Below are positions 1-9,100 of a stretch of DNA of 24,349 nt, in pieces; position 1 is the first letter of the stretch, and every line of letters begins with the position of its first letter. The notes beneath the pieces were generated by a model, which saw only the letters and a list, made by a program, of their open reading frames with translations, had not been told where the DNA came from and searched no databases. Origin of the DNA: Planctomycetota bacterium (GTDB lineage: Bacteria; Planctomycetota; Planctomycetia; Pirellulales; Thermoguttaceae); NCBI GenBank assembly GCA_015661985.1, contig DQVB01000749.1, forward strand, positions 1-24,349. Reading direction: 5' to 3'. The position numbers and the translations under genes are program-made.

Positions 1-320
1 CCCCCGCGGGCCGTGATCCGAAGACCAAGCCACAGCGAGGCGGCCGCCAGCGAGAACTGGGCGATCGACAACTGCACAATCGTTTCCCCGCCAGCCAGCT
101 TCTCCCGCAAATCGACCGCCGTTTGGGCGTCCGCAAAGGGATTCAACAGGAAGCCGGCCAGTGCCGTGAGGCCGAAAAGCACGGGCAGCACGTACCACCG
201 GCCACTGCGCGCCATGCCGACGGCCGCATGAAGACCGGCCAGCGCCGCCAGCCCTAAAGCGAAAGCACCTGTTGGATGACCAGCCGCTACCGCAACGATC
301 GCTTGGCAAATCTCTGTCAT
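1..320 (-). CDS. Membrane protein of unknown function, C-terminus cut by window edge
   Basis: Reading the minus strand from the ATG at 320 gives an uninterrupted frame of 106 residues that runs off the left edge. It starts MTEICQAIVAVAAGHPTG. Three hydrophobic stretches stand out, at about residues 12-35, 40-62 and 80-102, separated by a short charged loop (DAQTAVDLREKLAGGE), so this is an integral membrane protein. It lies 74 nt downstream of the DUF1559 gene on the same strand and may be co-transcribed with it and with hemP. The ribosome-binding site is weak (GGGA about 11 nt upstream of the ATG). I do not recognise the family. The hemP context makes a transport-related role possible, but nothing in the visible part proves it. 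Confidence 0.6.
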   Translation of the reverse strand, partial: MTEICQAIVAVAAGHPTGAFALGLAALAGLHAAVGMARSGRWYVLPVLFGLTALAGFLLNPFADAQTAVDLREKLAGGETIVQLSIAQFSLAAASLWLGLRITARG

Positions 321-394
321 GGCCAGATGTCCCGTCTGGGGTTTGTCAACCGAAGCCAGCAATCCCGGTATCTGTCCCCTCCCCGGATTGGCCT

Positions 395-1402
395 TCAGAA
401 TGGGCCGATCACCTCGCCCCCGGCACGCGATCCCAACGCTCTCCAGGTGGCCAGGTCAATCGATTCGGACACAAAACGGACGCTCCCGTCAGCCATGGCG
501 ACGTTCACTCCGCCCGAATGGTTGCTGCGGGCGGCGAAGAAACCGATGCCCATTGAATACAAATCCGGCACAGACGTGTTCGGCGGCATGTAGGTGTGAA
601 ACATGGTGGTGTACGCCTTGCCGACGATCCACCCGGCGCACCGCCGACCGCTCCACCGGCTGCATTGGGCCAGAAGCGACTCGAGGTCGGGGTTCACCAC
701 GCCGGCCAGCCCCGGACGCCCGCGGTTGGGCCGCAGGTGCATCATGAGGCCCATTTGCCGCCGGGGATCCTCCGGCGACGGCCCGGTCGTCTCCTTGTGA
801 TTGCCCAATAGCGTCTCGGCAAAGACCACCGTGCTGCTGGTGCCGTCCAGGATGTCGCGAAACGCCCGCGCCGAACGGTAATAGAAGAGCCCGTCGGTGG
901 GGTACCGCACGTCGTAGTCCGTGCCGGTTCCCGAACCGATGCAGGCCACCACGTTGCCGCCTGCCAACGGGCGGTCTGGGGTGGTGAAATACCGGAAAAG
1001 GTCCTCTGTGCCGTCGGCGGGACAACGAAACATCGGCACCACGGTGCGGGCCGCCTCGGCCTGCAAAGGATTCAGCTCGAAGCGCCCATGCCCCCCGACA
1101 AACAACGGCTGGCGAAAATCGATCAGGTTCTGCAGGTTACTCCTTTCGGCAAACGGCAGAAGCCGCGCCTGGATGGAGAAACTCAGCAAACCCCGGACAC
1201 CCAAGCCCGGAAAGCAGCGATAGGTGTCATGGTAGTTGTGCAGGGCCAGGGCACACTGTTTCAGATTGTTGGCGCAGCTCATGCGCCGGGCCGCCCCGCG
1301 GGCCGCTTGCACGGCCGGCAGCAACAAGGCAATCAACATCCCGATGATCGCAATGACCACCAGCAACTCGATCAGCGTAAAAGCCCTTCGTCTGTTGTGC
1401 AT
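395..1402 (-). CDS. DUF1559 domain protein with type IV pilin-like N-terminus
   Basis: The 335-residue protein opens with MHNRRRAFTLIELLVVIAI, a prepilin-type signal in which a basic leader is followed by FTLIEL and a hydrophobic helix. Alanine replaces the usual glycine before the cleavage site. The helix continues into LLPAVQAARGAARRMSC and NNLKQ, the standard start of planctomycete DUF1559 proteins. Near the C-terminus SNHSGGVNVAMADGSVRFV (about residues 293-311) carries the H-X9-DG motif (H295, D305-G306) used to define this prepilin-processing-associated family. The start at 1402 is chosen over longer in-frame readings because CTGGAGG lies about 7 nt upstream and the pilin signal begins exactly there. 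These proteins are exported and probably pseudopilin-like. They are hugely expanded in Planctomycetes and their role is not known. Confidence 0.93.
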   Translation of the reverse strand: MHNRRRAFTLIELLVVIAIIGMLIALLLPAVQAARGAARRMSCANNLKQCALALHNYHDTYRCFPGLGVRGLLSFSIQARLLPFAERSNLQNLIDFRQPLFVGGHGRFELNPLQAEAARTVVPMFRCPADGTEDLFRYFTTPDRPLAGGNVVACIGSGTGTDYDVRYPTDGLFYYRSARAFRDILDGTSSTVVFAETLLGNHKETTGPSPEDPRRQMGLMMHLRPNRGRPGLAGVVNPDLESLLAQCSRWSGRRCAGWIVGKAYTTMFHTYMPPNTSVPDLYSMGIGFFAARSNHSGGVNVAMADGSVRFVSESIDLATWRALGSRAGGEVIGPF

Positions 1403-1440
1403 GATCAAACCTCCAGCCAGGAAAAAGAAGCTGCTCCAGG

Positions 1441-1457
1441 CTGCGCGAACCGCGCAG
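1441..1457 (-). promoter_or_regulatory. Stem-loop in the DUF1559 leader
   Basis: CTGCGCG-GTT-CGCGCAG (minus-strand reading) is a perfect 7-bp stem with a 3-nt loop. It lies about 39 nt upstream of the DUF1559 start and is followed, about 12 nt further on, by the T-rich run CTTTTTCC. It could be a leader attenuator or the terminator of an upstream transcript such as hemP. The gap between stem and T-run is longer than in a classic intrinsic terminator, so the role is unsettled. Confidence 0.35.
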
Positions 1458-2062
1458 GCCCAAAATGCCCGGCGGCCATGACGCGTGCCATGAACGACAC
1501 CGCACGGCGCGCCGGGAAACCGTTCCCAGGCCAAGCGGCTTGCGGCCGGCCCAACCGGCACCCGAGCCGCCGGCCAAAGAGCTCGCTGGCTGGATTGCAC
1601 CCCAAACGAGGCGCTTCGACTGGCTGGCTGGCAGAAATGCAAAGTCGCTTCTTGTCGGAGCATTCAGCCGCCCGCGGGCCAGCCCGTCACTGGCTGCCGG
1701 GCGTGGGCGAGGCTGAAGCCCCCCAAGGTTTCACGTTCCGGCCGCTCTCGGAACATGGGGCCTCCTTTTTGTGCGGCAATGTCTTTGTGTTCGTGCCCCG
1801 AGGACACGGCCCAATCATTGGCTGCGGTCGGCGTAGTGGACGCCGCTCGTAGCCGAATTCGTCTGCCCGTGCCTGCCTGCCGTGGCTGCGGCGCGGGTCG
1901 GCGCCGGGGGCAGACAGGCCGGAATTGGGTCGCCTTGCGGCCGTGTCCGCCAGACTCCGGTGGACCGACCTTCGGCCGGTGCGCGGACAGCCGCCCCCTG
2001 TTTCCCGGGGCGCGAGGCCCGAAAGCCCGACCATGGCGCGCATCAGAGCCACCGCCCCCCGG
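1458..2062. other. Intergenic, no convincing gene
   Basis: About 600 bp between the DUF1559 leader and hemP. Open frames exist on both strands, but they are rich in Arg, Pro and Gly, show no family motif and lack ribosome-binding sites. It probably holds the DUF1559 promoter region, but I see no confident -35/-10 pair. Confidence 0.5.
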
Positions 2063-2254
2063 TCATTTCTGCAGGATCAACTTGTTGTTCCGGGTGATCA
2101 GGAGCCGATACACATGACCCCCGTGCCGAATGCGCAGCTCTCGAGTTCCCTGAAAGAGCTCCTCGGAACGGATCTCAGGAATCGGCTGATCCAAACCGCT
2201 CTCAGCAATCGGCCGTTCACCCCTGGTTGCCTCTGCCCGTCCGCTCTCCGTCAC
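2063..2254 (-). CDS. hemP: HemP-type hemin uptake protein
   Basis: The product is a small 63-residue protein. Its C-terminal half, IRSEELFQGTRELRIRHGG followed by HVYRLLITRNNKLILQK, matches the HemP family pattern: an (I/L)xSxxLF start, a basic strand, H-x-G-x-x-Y-R-L, then TR-x-x-KLIL-x-K at the very end. The GTG at 2254 is chosen because a very strong Shine-Dalgarno (GGGGGGAGAGG) lies 4-6 nt upstream and the resulting length is normal for HemP (about 60 aa). In-frame starts at 2311 (ATG) and 2341 (TTG) would add an atypical N-terminal extension and have poor ribosome-binding sites. HemP is a small cytoplasmic protein tied to heme and iron acquisition and is often Fur-controlled; the upstream promoter here fits that. 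No heme transporter or TonB receptor is visible in this window. Confidence 0.85.
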   Translation of the reverse strand: MTESGRAEATRGERPIAESGLDQPIPEIRSEELFQGTRELRIRHGGHVYRLLITRNNKLILQK

Positions 2255-2404
2255 TTTCCTCTCCCCCCCTAAATGGATATCGCTCACCACACTGGCTATT
2301 CTGATCGGCATACCTGCACCCAATGGCGGCACTTGTTGCAATAGAAGTTTTATTCCGGGCCGACCGGTCGCGGTTGTGGTCGCCGGCTTGCCCTAGTGAG
2401 TTTG

Positions 2405-2423
2405 CGTCTCATTCTCATAATCA
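2405..2423 (-). promoter_or_regulatory. Fur-box-like operator over the hemP start site
   Basis: The minus-strand sequence TGATTATGAGAATGAGACG resembles three head-to-tail Fur hexamers (consensus GATAAT). GATTAT and GAGAAT each match 5 of 6 positions; GAGACG matches 3 of 6. It begins about 6 nt downstream of the predicted -10 box of hemP, where Fur would block transcription. The hemP gene content supports iron control. The call is by eye and the third hexamer is weak. Confidence 0.45.
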
Positions 2424-2429
2424 GGTACG

Positions 2430-2457
2430 AGTTTACCGGAATTTCCCCGCCTGTCAA
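2430..2457 (-). promoter_or_regulatory. Predicted sigma70-type promoter of hemP
   Basis: On the minus strand a perfect -35 TTGACA (2457-2452) is followed by a 16-bp spacer and TAAACT (2435-2430, 4 of 6 matches to TATAAT). The expected transcription start is near 2423, giving a leader of about 170 nt before the hemP GTG. The Fur-like box begins right at that start site. Confidence 0.55.
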
Positions 2458-2983
2458 GCAACTTTTTCCCTCTTTTTTCCTCTCCACGTTGTCGCCCGAG
2501 TGCGCAACCGCTGCTGGGCCAGATGGCCCGTTCTGCTGGCGGCGACCGCAACGGGCGCGGTGAGTGGAGGCGATCGGGGCGCCCGTGAAAGTCCAGCCGG
2601 CGTAATGGGCGCGGCTGGATAGTCGCGGATTGCTCCGTGATCCTGACGTCCGTCGCCGCTGATGGCTCAAGTCCAGCGTCTTGACCGCGGAGGGGTCAAC
2701 GAGGCAGCGCGGCGCATGTGTGGAGTAAAGTCCATCGGTGGCCAATTCCACGAGGGACTTACTCGCCTTATTGCCCAACATGAAGCGCCGAAACTGCTTC
2801 CGGGCCCGCGCCAGCGCGATGGCCCCCGTCCGTGGAAGACGGCAACCGGTACGGGTCGTGCTGTTGGGCACGCGCGGCGTTGGCGGCCTGATGCGCTGGT
2901 GGCTGTCTGTCCCGGTCCGGCTGGCTGCTGCCGTCCGGATGCCGCTCGACGTCGTCCCATGTCCGCCGCAGGCCCCCGCCTGC
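2458..2983. other. Intergenic, divergent hemP / Rrf2 control region
   Basis: About 525 bp between divergent promoters. It has a long pyrimidine tract on the plus strand at about 2459-2486 (runs of T and C) and a palindrome GGGCCA-GA-TGGCCC at 2516-2529. Frames on either strand lack family motifs. The plus-strand frame 2738-3052 starts at a GTG without a ribosome-binding site and is not believable as a gene. Confidence 0.45.
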
Positions 2984-3011
2984 TTGATGCGAAGCGCCAC
3001 TCTGTTATTCT
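2984..3011 (+). promoter_or_regulatory. Predicted promoter of the Rrf2-family regulator
   Basis: TTGATG (2984-2989), a 16-bp spacer and TATTCT (3006-3011) preceded by TG form a plausible -35/-10 pair. Each hexamer matches 4 of 6 consensus bases. The expected start lies inside the dyad at 3012-3029. Confidence 0.4.
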
Positions 3012-3029
3012 CGATGGGAAAACCCATCG
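3012..3029. promoter_or_regulatory. Perfect dyad, candidate autoregulatory operator
   Basis: CGATGGG-AAAA-CCCATCG is an 18-bp perfect inverted repeat that abuts the predicted -10 box and lies 22 nt upstream of the Rrf2 start codon. Rrf2 proteins bind dyads as dimers and many repress their own gene, so this is the natural candidate operator. A leader hairpin is the alternative reading. Confidence 0.45.
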
Positions 3030-3051
3030 GGTATCTGATCAGGAACCGTTG

Positions 3052-3477
3052 ATGGCCAATCTGCTTCGCATCTCCGAGCCGGTTTCACTGGCTTTGCACG
3101 CCGCGGCCCTTCTGGCGCGGCGCAAAGAAGGGCGGATTGCCAACCACCAGATTGCCGGTGCCCTGGCCGTATCGGAGCATCACTTGGCCAAGGTGATGCA
3201 GCAATTGGCCAAGGTCGCACTGGTGGACTCCACGCGGGGTCCTGGCGGGGGGTTCCAGCTGAAGCGGCCTGCCTCGCAGATCACGCTGCTGGAGATCTAC
3301 GAGGCTGTGGAGGGCCCACTGGGCACAGCCGAATGTCTTCTTCCCCGGCAAGTGTGCGATGGCACACAGTGCATGGTGGGCGAACTGGTGCATTCGGTCC
3401 ACCAGCACGTTCGGGAGTATCTTGCCCGGACTACCTTGGCGGATTTGGCCGGACGCTTTACCCTGGTATCGTTGTGA
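3052..3477 (+). CDS. Rrf2-family transcriptional regulator with three cysteines
   Basis: The 141-residue protein starts MANLLRISEPVSLALHAAAL. It has the Rrf2 winged-helix layout: a helix-turn-helix at about residues 30-58 (IAGALAVSEHHLAKVMQQLAK), the wing STRGPGGGFQLKRP (60-73) and the dimerisation helix after EIYEAVEG. C95, C102 and C107 (C-X6-C-X4-C) lie where IscR and NsrR carry their Fe-S ligands, so iron-sulphur or redox sensing is likely but not proven; the spacing is not identical to IscR. The ATG at 3052 is preferred to longer in-frame starts because AGGA lies 7 nt upstream and Rrf2 proteins begin just like this. The gene is divergent from Fur-type hemP, which fits an iron or redox role. 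The closest named member cannot be decided from the sequence. Confidence 0.93.
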   Translation: MANLLRISEPVSLALHAAALLARRKEGRIANHQIAGALAVSEHHLAKVMQQLAKVALVDSTRGPGGGFQLKRPASQITLLEIYEAVEGPLGTAECLLPRQVCDGTQCMVGELVHSVHQHVREYLARTTLADLAGRFTLVSL

Positions 3478-3696
3478 AACGCCGCTCTGGCACCGTTGGC
3501 CGTGGTTCGGCGCCGATCGCCCGGGGGCGTTTTCCGGCGACGGTCTACCGCTTGGCACGCCGGCTTCCACGGCCTTGCCTGCCATGGCCACGGTCTGTGA
3601 ACAGGCCGCGGGGCACACGCCAGCAGAGGGCCAGCTGGAGGGGCATTACGAGCGTATCAAAATCCGAGACGGACGCCGCGGGCGCAACCTATCGTG

Positions 3697-5742
3697 ATGA
3701 GACGTTACATTTCATTCGTCTCAGTCCGGACTGTTCTGCTCCTGGTCGCGCTCGCCGGTGGACCTACTGCCCTGTACGGCGCGGAGGCGGCGCAGGTGGT
3801 GCTTGCCGCCGACGGCCGCTGCGAGTACCAGGTCGTGGTGCCGGACGCATATCCAAGCGACGCGATCGCGTCGTGCCTGCGCGAGACGGCCCGGCTGGTG
3901 CAAGCGGCCTTCCAGGCGAACCGGTTTGACCTCGCGGTCGTGTCCGAACGCGACCGCGATGCTGCGCAGCCGGCGGTCTTTCTCGGCAACACGCGATTTG
4001 CGCGCAGGCATGACGTCGTCGTGTCGAAGTTGGAAGGATGGGGCTATGTGCTCAAGGCGGTCGGCCGGGATCTCATCATAGCCGGACGGGATGAGCCCAG
4101 TCCGGTCCAGAGGCAAAACCGCCGACGCGGCACATGGGACCGGATCGGCACGGCCAAGGGCGTCGTCGATTTCCTGCGAGACTACTGCGGCGTGCGGTTC
4201 TTGTACCCCGAGTTGCCGGCGTTCAACCCAGTGAGCGGCGCTGCGCAAATCGATTGGCACAAGACGCCGGCGCTCGAGTTCCTGCCGAGGAAGACGATCA
4301 CCGTGCCCGCTGACTTGAATCTCGAAAACACGCCGTGGCTGTCGTTCAACACGGCGCATCCGGCACGCGGCAGCTTCTACGACCTGGCCATGAACCGGTT
4401 CCCGCGCGTAGACGAGGCGTTCGGCGGACATACCTACTGGCGAGCGATCCCGCCGGAGAAATACCGCCAGACGCACCCGGAGTACTTCGCCCTGATCCGC
4501 GGCAAACGGCTGCTCGAGGGCTCCGGCCAATACTGTATCTCAAACCCTGACGTGCAGGAGTTGATTTATCGGGACCTGGTTCGGCTGGCCGATAGCGGAT
4601 ACCGCGTTGTCGATCTCGCTCAGCCGGACGGATTCCGACCATGCCAGTGCAAGGACTGCAACGAGCTTTACGGTACGGACGACTGGGGCGAGAAGCTGTG
4701 GATTTTCCACCGCAAGCTGGCCGAACGCCTGCTCAAGGACCGGCCGGGCGTACAAGTGCGAATGATCTCGTACATTCAAACCGCCGGGCCGCCAAGAACG
4801 TTCACAGAATTCCCGGCAAACACGCAAGTCATGCTCACCGGCACCAACGAAGAAGACATCGCCGCGTGGAAGGACCATGAGGTGCCCGGCGGGTTTGCCG
4901 GCTACATCTACAACTGGTGCCCGAACCTTGGCACGCGCTACACGCCGATGCGAACGCTGCGGTTCGTTGAGGCCCAGGCCAGGCGGCTGTACCGAGCGGG
5001 CATCCATGCTTTGTACCGCGATGGGCCCGGCCAACTGTACGGCTTGGAAGGCCCTGTCTACTACATCATGGGCCGCATGTTCGACGATCCGGAGCACAAC
5101 CGCGCAGCCGACCTGATGATCGAATTCTGCGAGGCTGCTTTCGGCAACGCGGCCCGGCCCATGCAGCATTTCTACGACCAGCTCTATCACGCCATCGAAC
5201 TGTATTCCGATTTCCTCGGCACCCGTTGCCCCACGTGGGTCTACCACGATATTTACGGTCGCCGGCACAAATACCTTTCCGATCCGTTCCGGCTCATCGG
5301 TTTCCTGTACACGCCGAAACTGCTCGCCGCCCTGGAAACGCAACTCGCGGCAGCCGATCGACTGGCCCGGGCAGAGAAAGTCCGAGCACGGCTGGCGCTC
5401 GTGCGCACCGAGCTTGAATACCTGAAGCATCTGGCCAAGGTCGTGCACCTGGATCACGCTTACCAGATCGCACCGGACCGCCCGGCGTTGGAGCGTCTGC
5501 TGGACGCCATCGACGCACGCAACGCGTTCATCGCCAGCCTGTACGACCCGGCCTACCGCAATCAGCAGCTCGCCACCTGGGGCTTTGTCTTGTTTCCCCC
5601 ACCCGGCCACGACGCCAACCACCTGCGCTTGGCCTACGACCGCTACCAGGAACCATACTCCAAGACGCCGCTCAACTGGGACACTGCCGCAAAGCGGAAG
5701 GAGCGGAGTTCGGGCTCGACCAGGTCGCCGCAGCCGGACTGA
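3697..5742 (+). CDS. Secreted DUF4838 (glycoside hydrolase-like) protein
   Basis: The protein has about 681 residues, with a basic N-terminus and a hydrophobic stretch (VRTVLLLVALAGGPTALYGA) that forms a Sec signal peptide. The N-terminal part (to about 195) resembles the alpha/beta domain that precedes GH20/GH67-type barrels. The following region contains HPEYFALIRGKR (about 261), QYCISNPDV (about 279) and the knuckle CQCKDC (317-322), all characteristic of DUF4838. These proteins are thought to act on uronic-acid or other plant and algal glycans in the periplasm or outside the cell; the exact substrate is unknown. A GTG one codon upstream (3694) is an alternative start. No clear Shine-Dalgarno is visible. 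The last 18 residues are Arg/Ser/Pro-rich and look unlike the rest, whereas another reading frame stays protein-like (see findings), so a C-terminal frameshift is possible. Confidence 0.88.
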   Translation: MRRYISFVSVRTVLLLVALAGGPTALYGAEAAQVVLAADGRCEYQVVVPDAYPSDAIASCLRETARLVQAAFQANRFDLAVVSERDRDAAQPAVFLGNTRFARRHDVVVSKLEGWGYVLKAVGRDLIIAGRDEPSPVQRQNRRRGTWDRIGTAKGVVDFLRDYCGVRFLYPELPAFNPVSGAAQIDWHKTPALEFLPRKTITVPADLNLENTPWLSFNTAHPARGSFYDLAMNRFPRVDEAFGGHTYWRAIPPEKYRQTHPEYFALIRGKRLLEGSGQYCISNPDVQELIYRDLVRLADSGYRVVDLAQPDGFRPCQCKDCNELYGTDDWGEKLWIFHRKLAERLLKDRPGVQVRMISYIQTAGPPRTFTEFPANTQVMLTGTNEEDIAAWKDHEVPGGFAGYIYNWCPNLGTRYTPMRTLRFVEAQARRLYRAGIHALYRDGPGQLYGLEGPVYYIMGRMFDDPEHNRAADLMIEFCEAAFGNAARPMQHFYDQLYHAIELYSDFLGTRCPTWVYHDIYGRRHKYLSDPFRLIGFLYTPKLLAALETQLAAADRLARAEKVRARLALVRTELEYLKHLAKVVHLDHAYQIAPDRPALERLLDAIDARNAFIASLYDPAYRNQQLATWGFVLFPPPGHDANHLRLAYDRYQEPYSKTPLNWDTAAKRKERSSGSTRSPQPD

Positions 5743-6148
5743 GCAACCGCAAGCGGGACAGGACCGATTCTTGCATGGCAACATGCTCCTCGCAGGGCGC
5801 AGCGCCAGCCCGTTCTGCGTCGAAGGAAACACAGGGCGCGTTGCGGAGGCTGAAGCCGGATATCACAGAGCGCGCGATCCAGCCACGATCCGCGTTTTCG
5901 GTTTCACGTCGGTATTCGACGCACGGCTTGCCGATCCATCCCGCCTTTTTGCATCCACGGGCTCCGTATCGCATCGAATGGCTGTTGCTCCCATGGCCGG
6001 CCGCTTGCGAAGCCCCGCATTCGACACACCTCGGCCGGCACATGCCGACAGGCATCCATGCGCGCCACGTCGTTGCTCCTGCCCACGCCCCACACGATCC
6101 AGAGGAGTCCCGGCGATAGATGCCCTCTCCCACCGCGGCACGTCGCCG
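5743..6148. other. Convergent intergenic region
   Basis: About 400 bp between the 3' ends of the DUF4838 and beta-helix/sialidase genes. A small hairpin GCATG-GCAA-CATGC at 5773-5786 lies 31 nt after the DUF4838 stop. A plus-strand frame stays open to 6119 and may be the displaced C-terminus of the DUF4838 protein. No T-tailed terminator is evident on either strand. Confidence 0.4.
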
Positions 6149-9100
6149 TCACGGGCCCGCGCGCGTCGGCCTGATGAAAAAGACATACTCACTGGTGCGT
6201 GGCGGTTCGTAGATGATGCTGTATTGAATCATCAACTCATTCGGCTTGTCGGCGTCGTACTTGTTCAGAATGCAATTGTGGCTGTAGCCATCGGGGAACC
6301 GCCGGTCGCCGCTGATGATCACGCCGCTTTTCCAGTGGATGCCGTCGTCGGATTGGTAGAGCACGAACCGGTGGCTTCCGCTTCCGAGGTGGCCCGATCG
6401 GCCGTGCAAATAGTATTTGCCGTCCAGACAGGCCAACTCCGGATCCCGAATCTTCTTGTCGAGCGGTGCCTTGCGTTGCGCGCCCCAGGTGCGGCCCCCG
6501 TCGCGGCTGATGCAATAGTACAGATGGTCCTCGTCTTGCGTCACGTACGCTCCGGCCAGCAGGCCGCCGTCCTCCATCACGCACAGTGCCCCGTACCACG
6601 CGTCCTTTTGCAGCGGCAGCGTGCTGCGTCGACGCCACGTCTTGCCGTCATCGACGCTCACGTACAACTCGTGCGGACCGCGCACCGAATCCAGCAGCAC
6701 ATAGCAGACCGAACCGGCCACGGCCGCGGCGGCCGGATACCCGACGGCATCGTCGGCAAACGGCTCGGGACCGCTCCAGGTCGCGCCGCAGTCCTTGCTG
6801 CGCATGACGCTGTTCCGCACCCGCCTGTCGCCGTCGAACTCGGTCAGGATCAACACGACGGTGCCTTCGGCCGTGACCAGGCCCTCCTCGACCCACACGG
6901 GACGCTTGCGATTCTTCTCGTAGGCCGCCAGCGAATGGGGAAACGGGTGGTGCTTGTCCCACGTCCGCCCCTTGTCCTTGCTGAGCGCGTACTCGGTCCA
7001 GCCATCCACGTTGTGGGAACTGGTATTGGCGTAGAAAGCCACCAGCGTGCCATCGGGATACTCCAGGCAAACCGGCCCGCCGTGGGAGCAGCGTTTGCGT
7101 CCGTCGAGCGGCCGGCTGAAGTCGGCCACCACCGTGCCGAACACGTCGTCGCCGAGCTTCGTGGCCGGATCGTAATCGTAAAGGACGGCCCCTTCGATGC
7201 CCGCAGGCTGCTCGTAATCCGGACTCACCAGGATGCGGCACCCGGCGCCCGAGACGTCGATGGGCGGAATCGCCCGTTTCTCGACAGGGCTTCCTGCTGC
7301 GTAACGGACGCGGCCGCTTTCGTAGTGGACCATCTTCGGGTCCGCCAGCAGCCAGCGTTTTCCGGAAGTGAGGGGCAGGGGCTTGACCTTGCGGTATCGA
7401 TTCATCACGACTTGTTCGGCCACGCCGGACTCGCTGAAGAAAATGTTGTCCGCCGCTTTGGAAATCGCGTCCGGATTGGCGATCTGGATCTTTCCGCCGG
7501 CGACCACCACGTTCTTCTCCAGACAATAGTCGGACGAAATCGGAAAGGACAGCACGAGATCGCCGTCCGTTACGAAGACATTGCCGCGGATGGTGTTTCG
7601 CCGAGCCATGTGGTTTTGCACCGGGCGGGCCACGCGCACGCTCAAATTGCCTTCGACCAGGCAATCGACGGTCTGTTCGTCCAGGTAGTACGCCGACGCA
7701 CCGTACCCGCCCGTATCGACGACGTCCCGCACGTAATTGCCGCGCAGAATCATTCCCCGCCCCATGCTGACGTAGATGCCGGCGCCGTCGTGAAGGACCA
7801 GCATCGCCCGGTAGATCGAGTTGTTCTCGATCCGATGTCCGTCCCCGCCGCAGGCGATGGCCGTGTACGGCGTGTCGTGAACGGTGTTGTGCCGGATGGT
7901 ACACCCCGGTCCGCCACGGCCGGCTCCCCAGATCCCGATGGCACTGGGATAGATGCGTCCGACGTGATGTACGTCGTTGTTTCGGATCATACATTCCCCG
8001 ACGACACGGATGCCGCAGGCTCCCGTATCATGAATGCGACAATTCTCGATGCGGCACGACGCGAGCTTCCAGCCTCGCACACCCTGGCCGGCCACGTTCA
8101 CGATTTCCAGGTCCTCGAGCCGGCAGTTTTCGGCCACCGTCAACTCCACCGCTCCTGCAAACGCGGCGGCTCCAAAACCGCCGGCCTTCCGCGGGGTGTT
8201 GGTCACGGCCAGTGTCAGCCGGCGGATCGTGATGTCTCGAGCCGGCTTGCCGGCGCGGCCCGCGATGCGCACGATCGACTCGACGGTGGGAGCCAGCGCC
8301 TTCGCCTCGGCCATGTCCTGCCCCGGCAGCGGCCAATAGACGACCCGCCCGGCCGTGCGGTCCAAGTACCATTGCCCGGGCCGGGTCATTCCGCGGCGCA
8401 CGTTCCACACCACGTATTTCCTCACGCCGAAGGCGCCCGGCGGGTGAGTGCAGGGGTTGGAGAAGGTAAGGATGTGCTTCTCCGTGTCGTTGCGTTCCAG
8501 CCCCACGAGCGACTCGTCCCACATGTGGTAGACCGTCACTTCGGCGTTGTTGACATCGAGCCAAGGCCCGAGATCCTCGGGCCGGTATTTCAGCGTCGTC
8601 AGTTCCTCGCGGGTCGGCTTCCGCTTCCACCCCCCGTGGGTCGTGCTCATCCACGGCACGTCAAACGTGCTGAGATGCGTGAAGGTTCCTTTTTCGGGCA
8701 CCCGGGCGCGCGGGCACATGCGGCCGTCCACGATCAGCAGGCGAAAGTCCCACGTGCCGGATTTCCCGTCCGGCAAATCGGCCGCCCAAAACCGATCCCC
8801 GTCGCGTCGCCACCCGGTGATGCGCCGGCCGCCGTAGAGAACGACCCGCTCGCCGGCCGCCGCTTCGATCGTCAATCCCGCATCCTTCGGGCCCAGCTCG
8901 ATCGGACGAGTCACGAAGTACTCGCCCGCTCGAAGCACGATGCGACGTTTGGCTCCCGCAGCCGACCGTCGCGCAAGCTCGACAGCCCGGTGCAGATCGC
9001 CCACCGGCCCATCGGTCCCGTCCGCCGCCGGTTCCTCCAGTCGCCCCGACCACGCGTTGTTGCCCGAGGGGGCGACGAACCATGTCTCTTCGGCGTTCGA

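Noticed and set aside
1687..2052. 121-codon minus-strand frame between DUF1559 and hemP
   Set aside because: Arg/Gly/Pro-rich, no ribosome-binding site or family motif.
2662..3051. Upstream in-frame extension of the Rrf2 gene
   Set aside because: The extra 130 residues are not protein-like, contain the predicted promoter and dyad, and Rrf2 proteins start at the ATG with a ribosome-binding site at 3052.
4540..5832. 430-codon minus-strand frame opposite DUF4838
   Set aside because: No signal peptide or motif; the plus strand carries the DUF4838 signatures.
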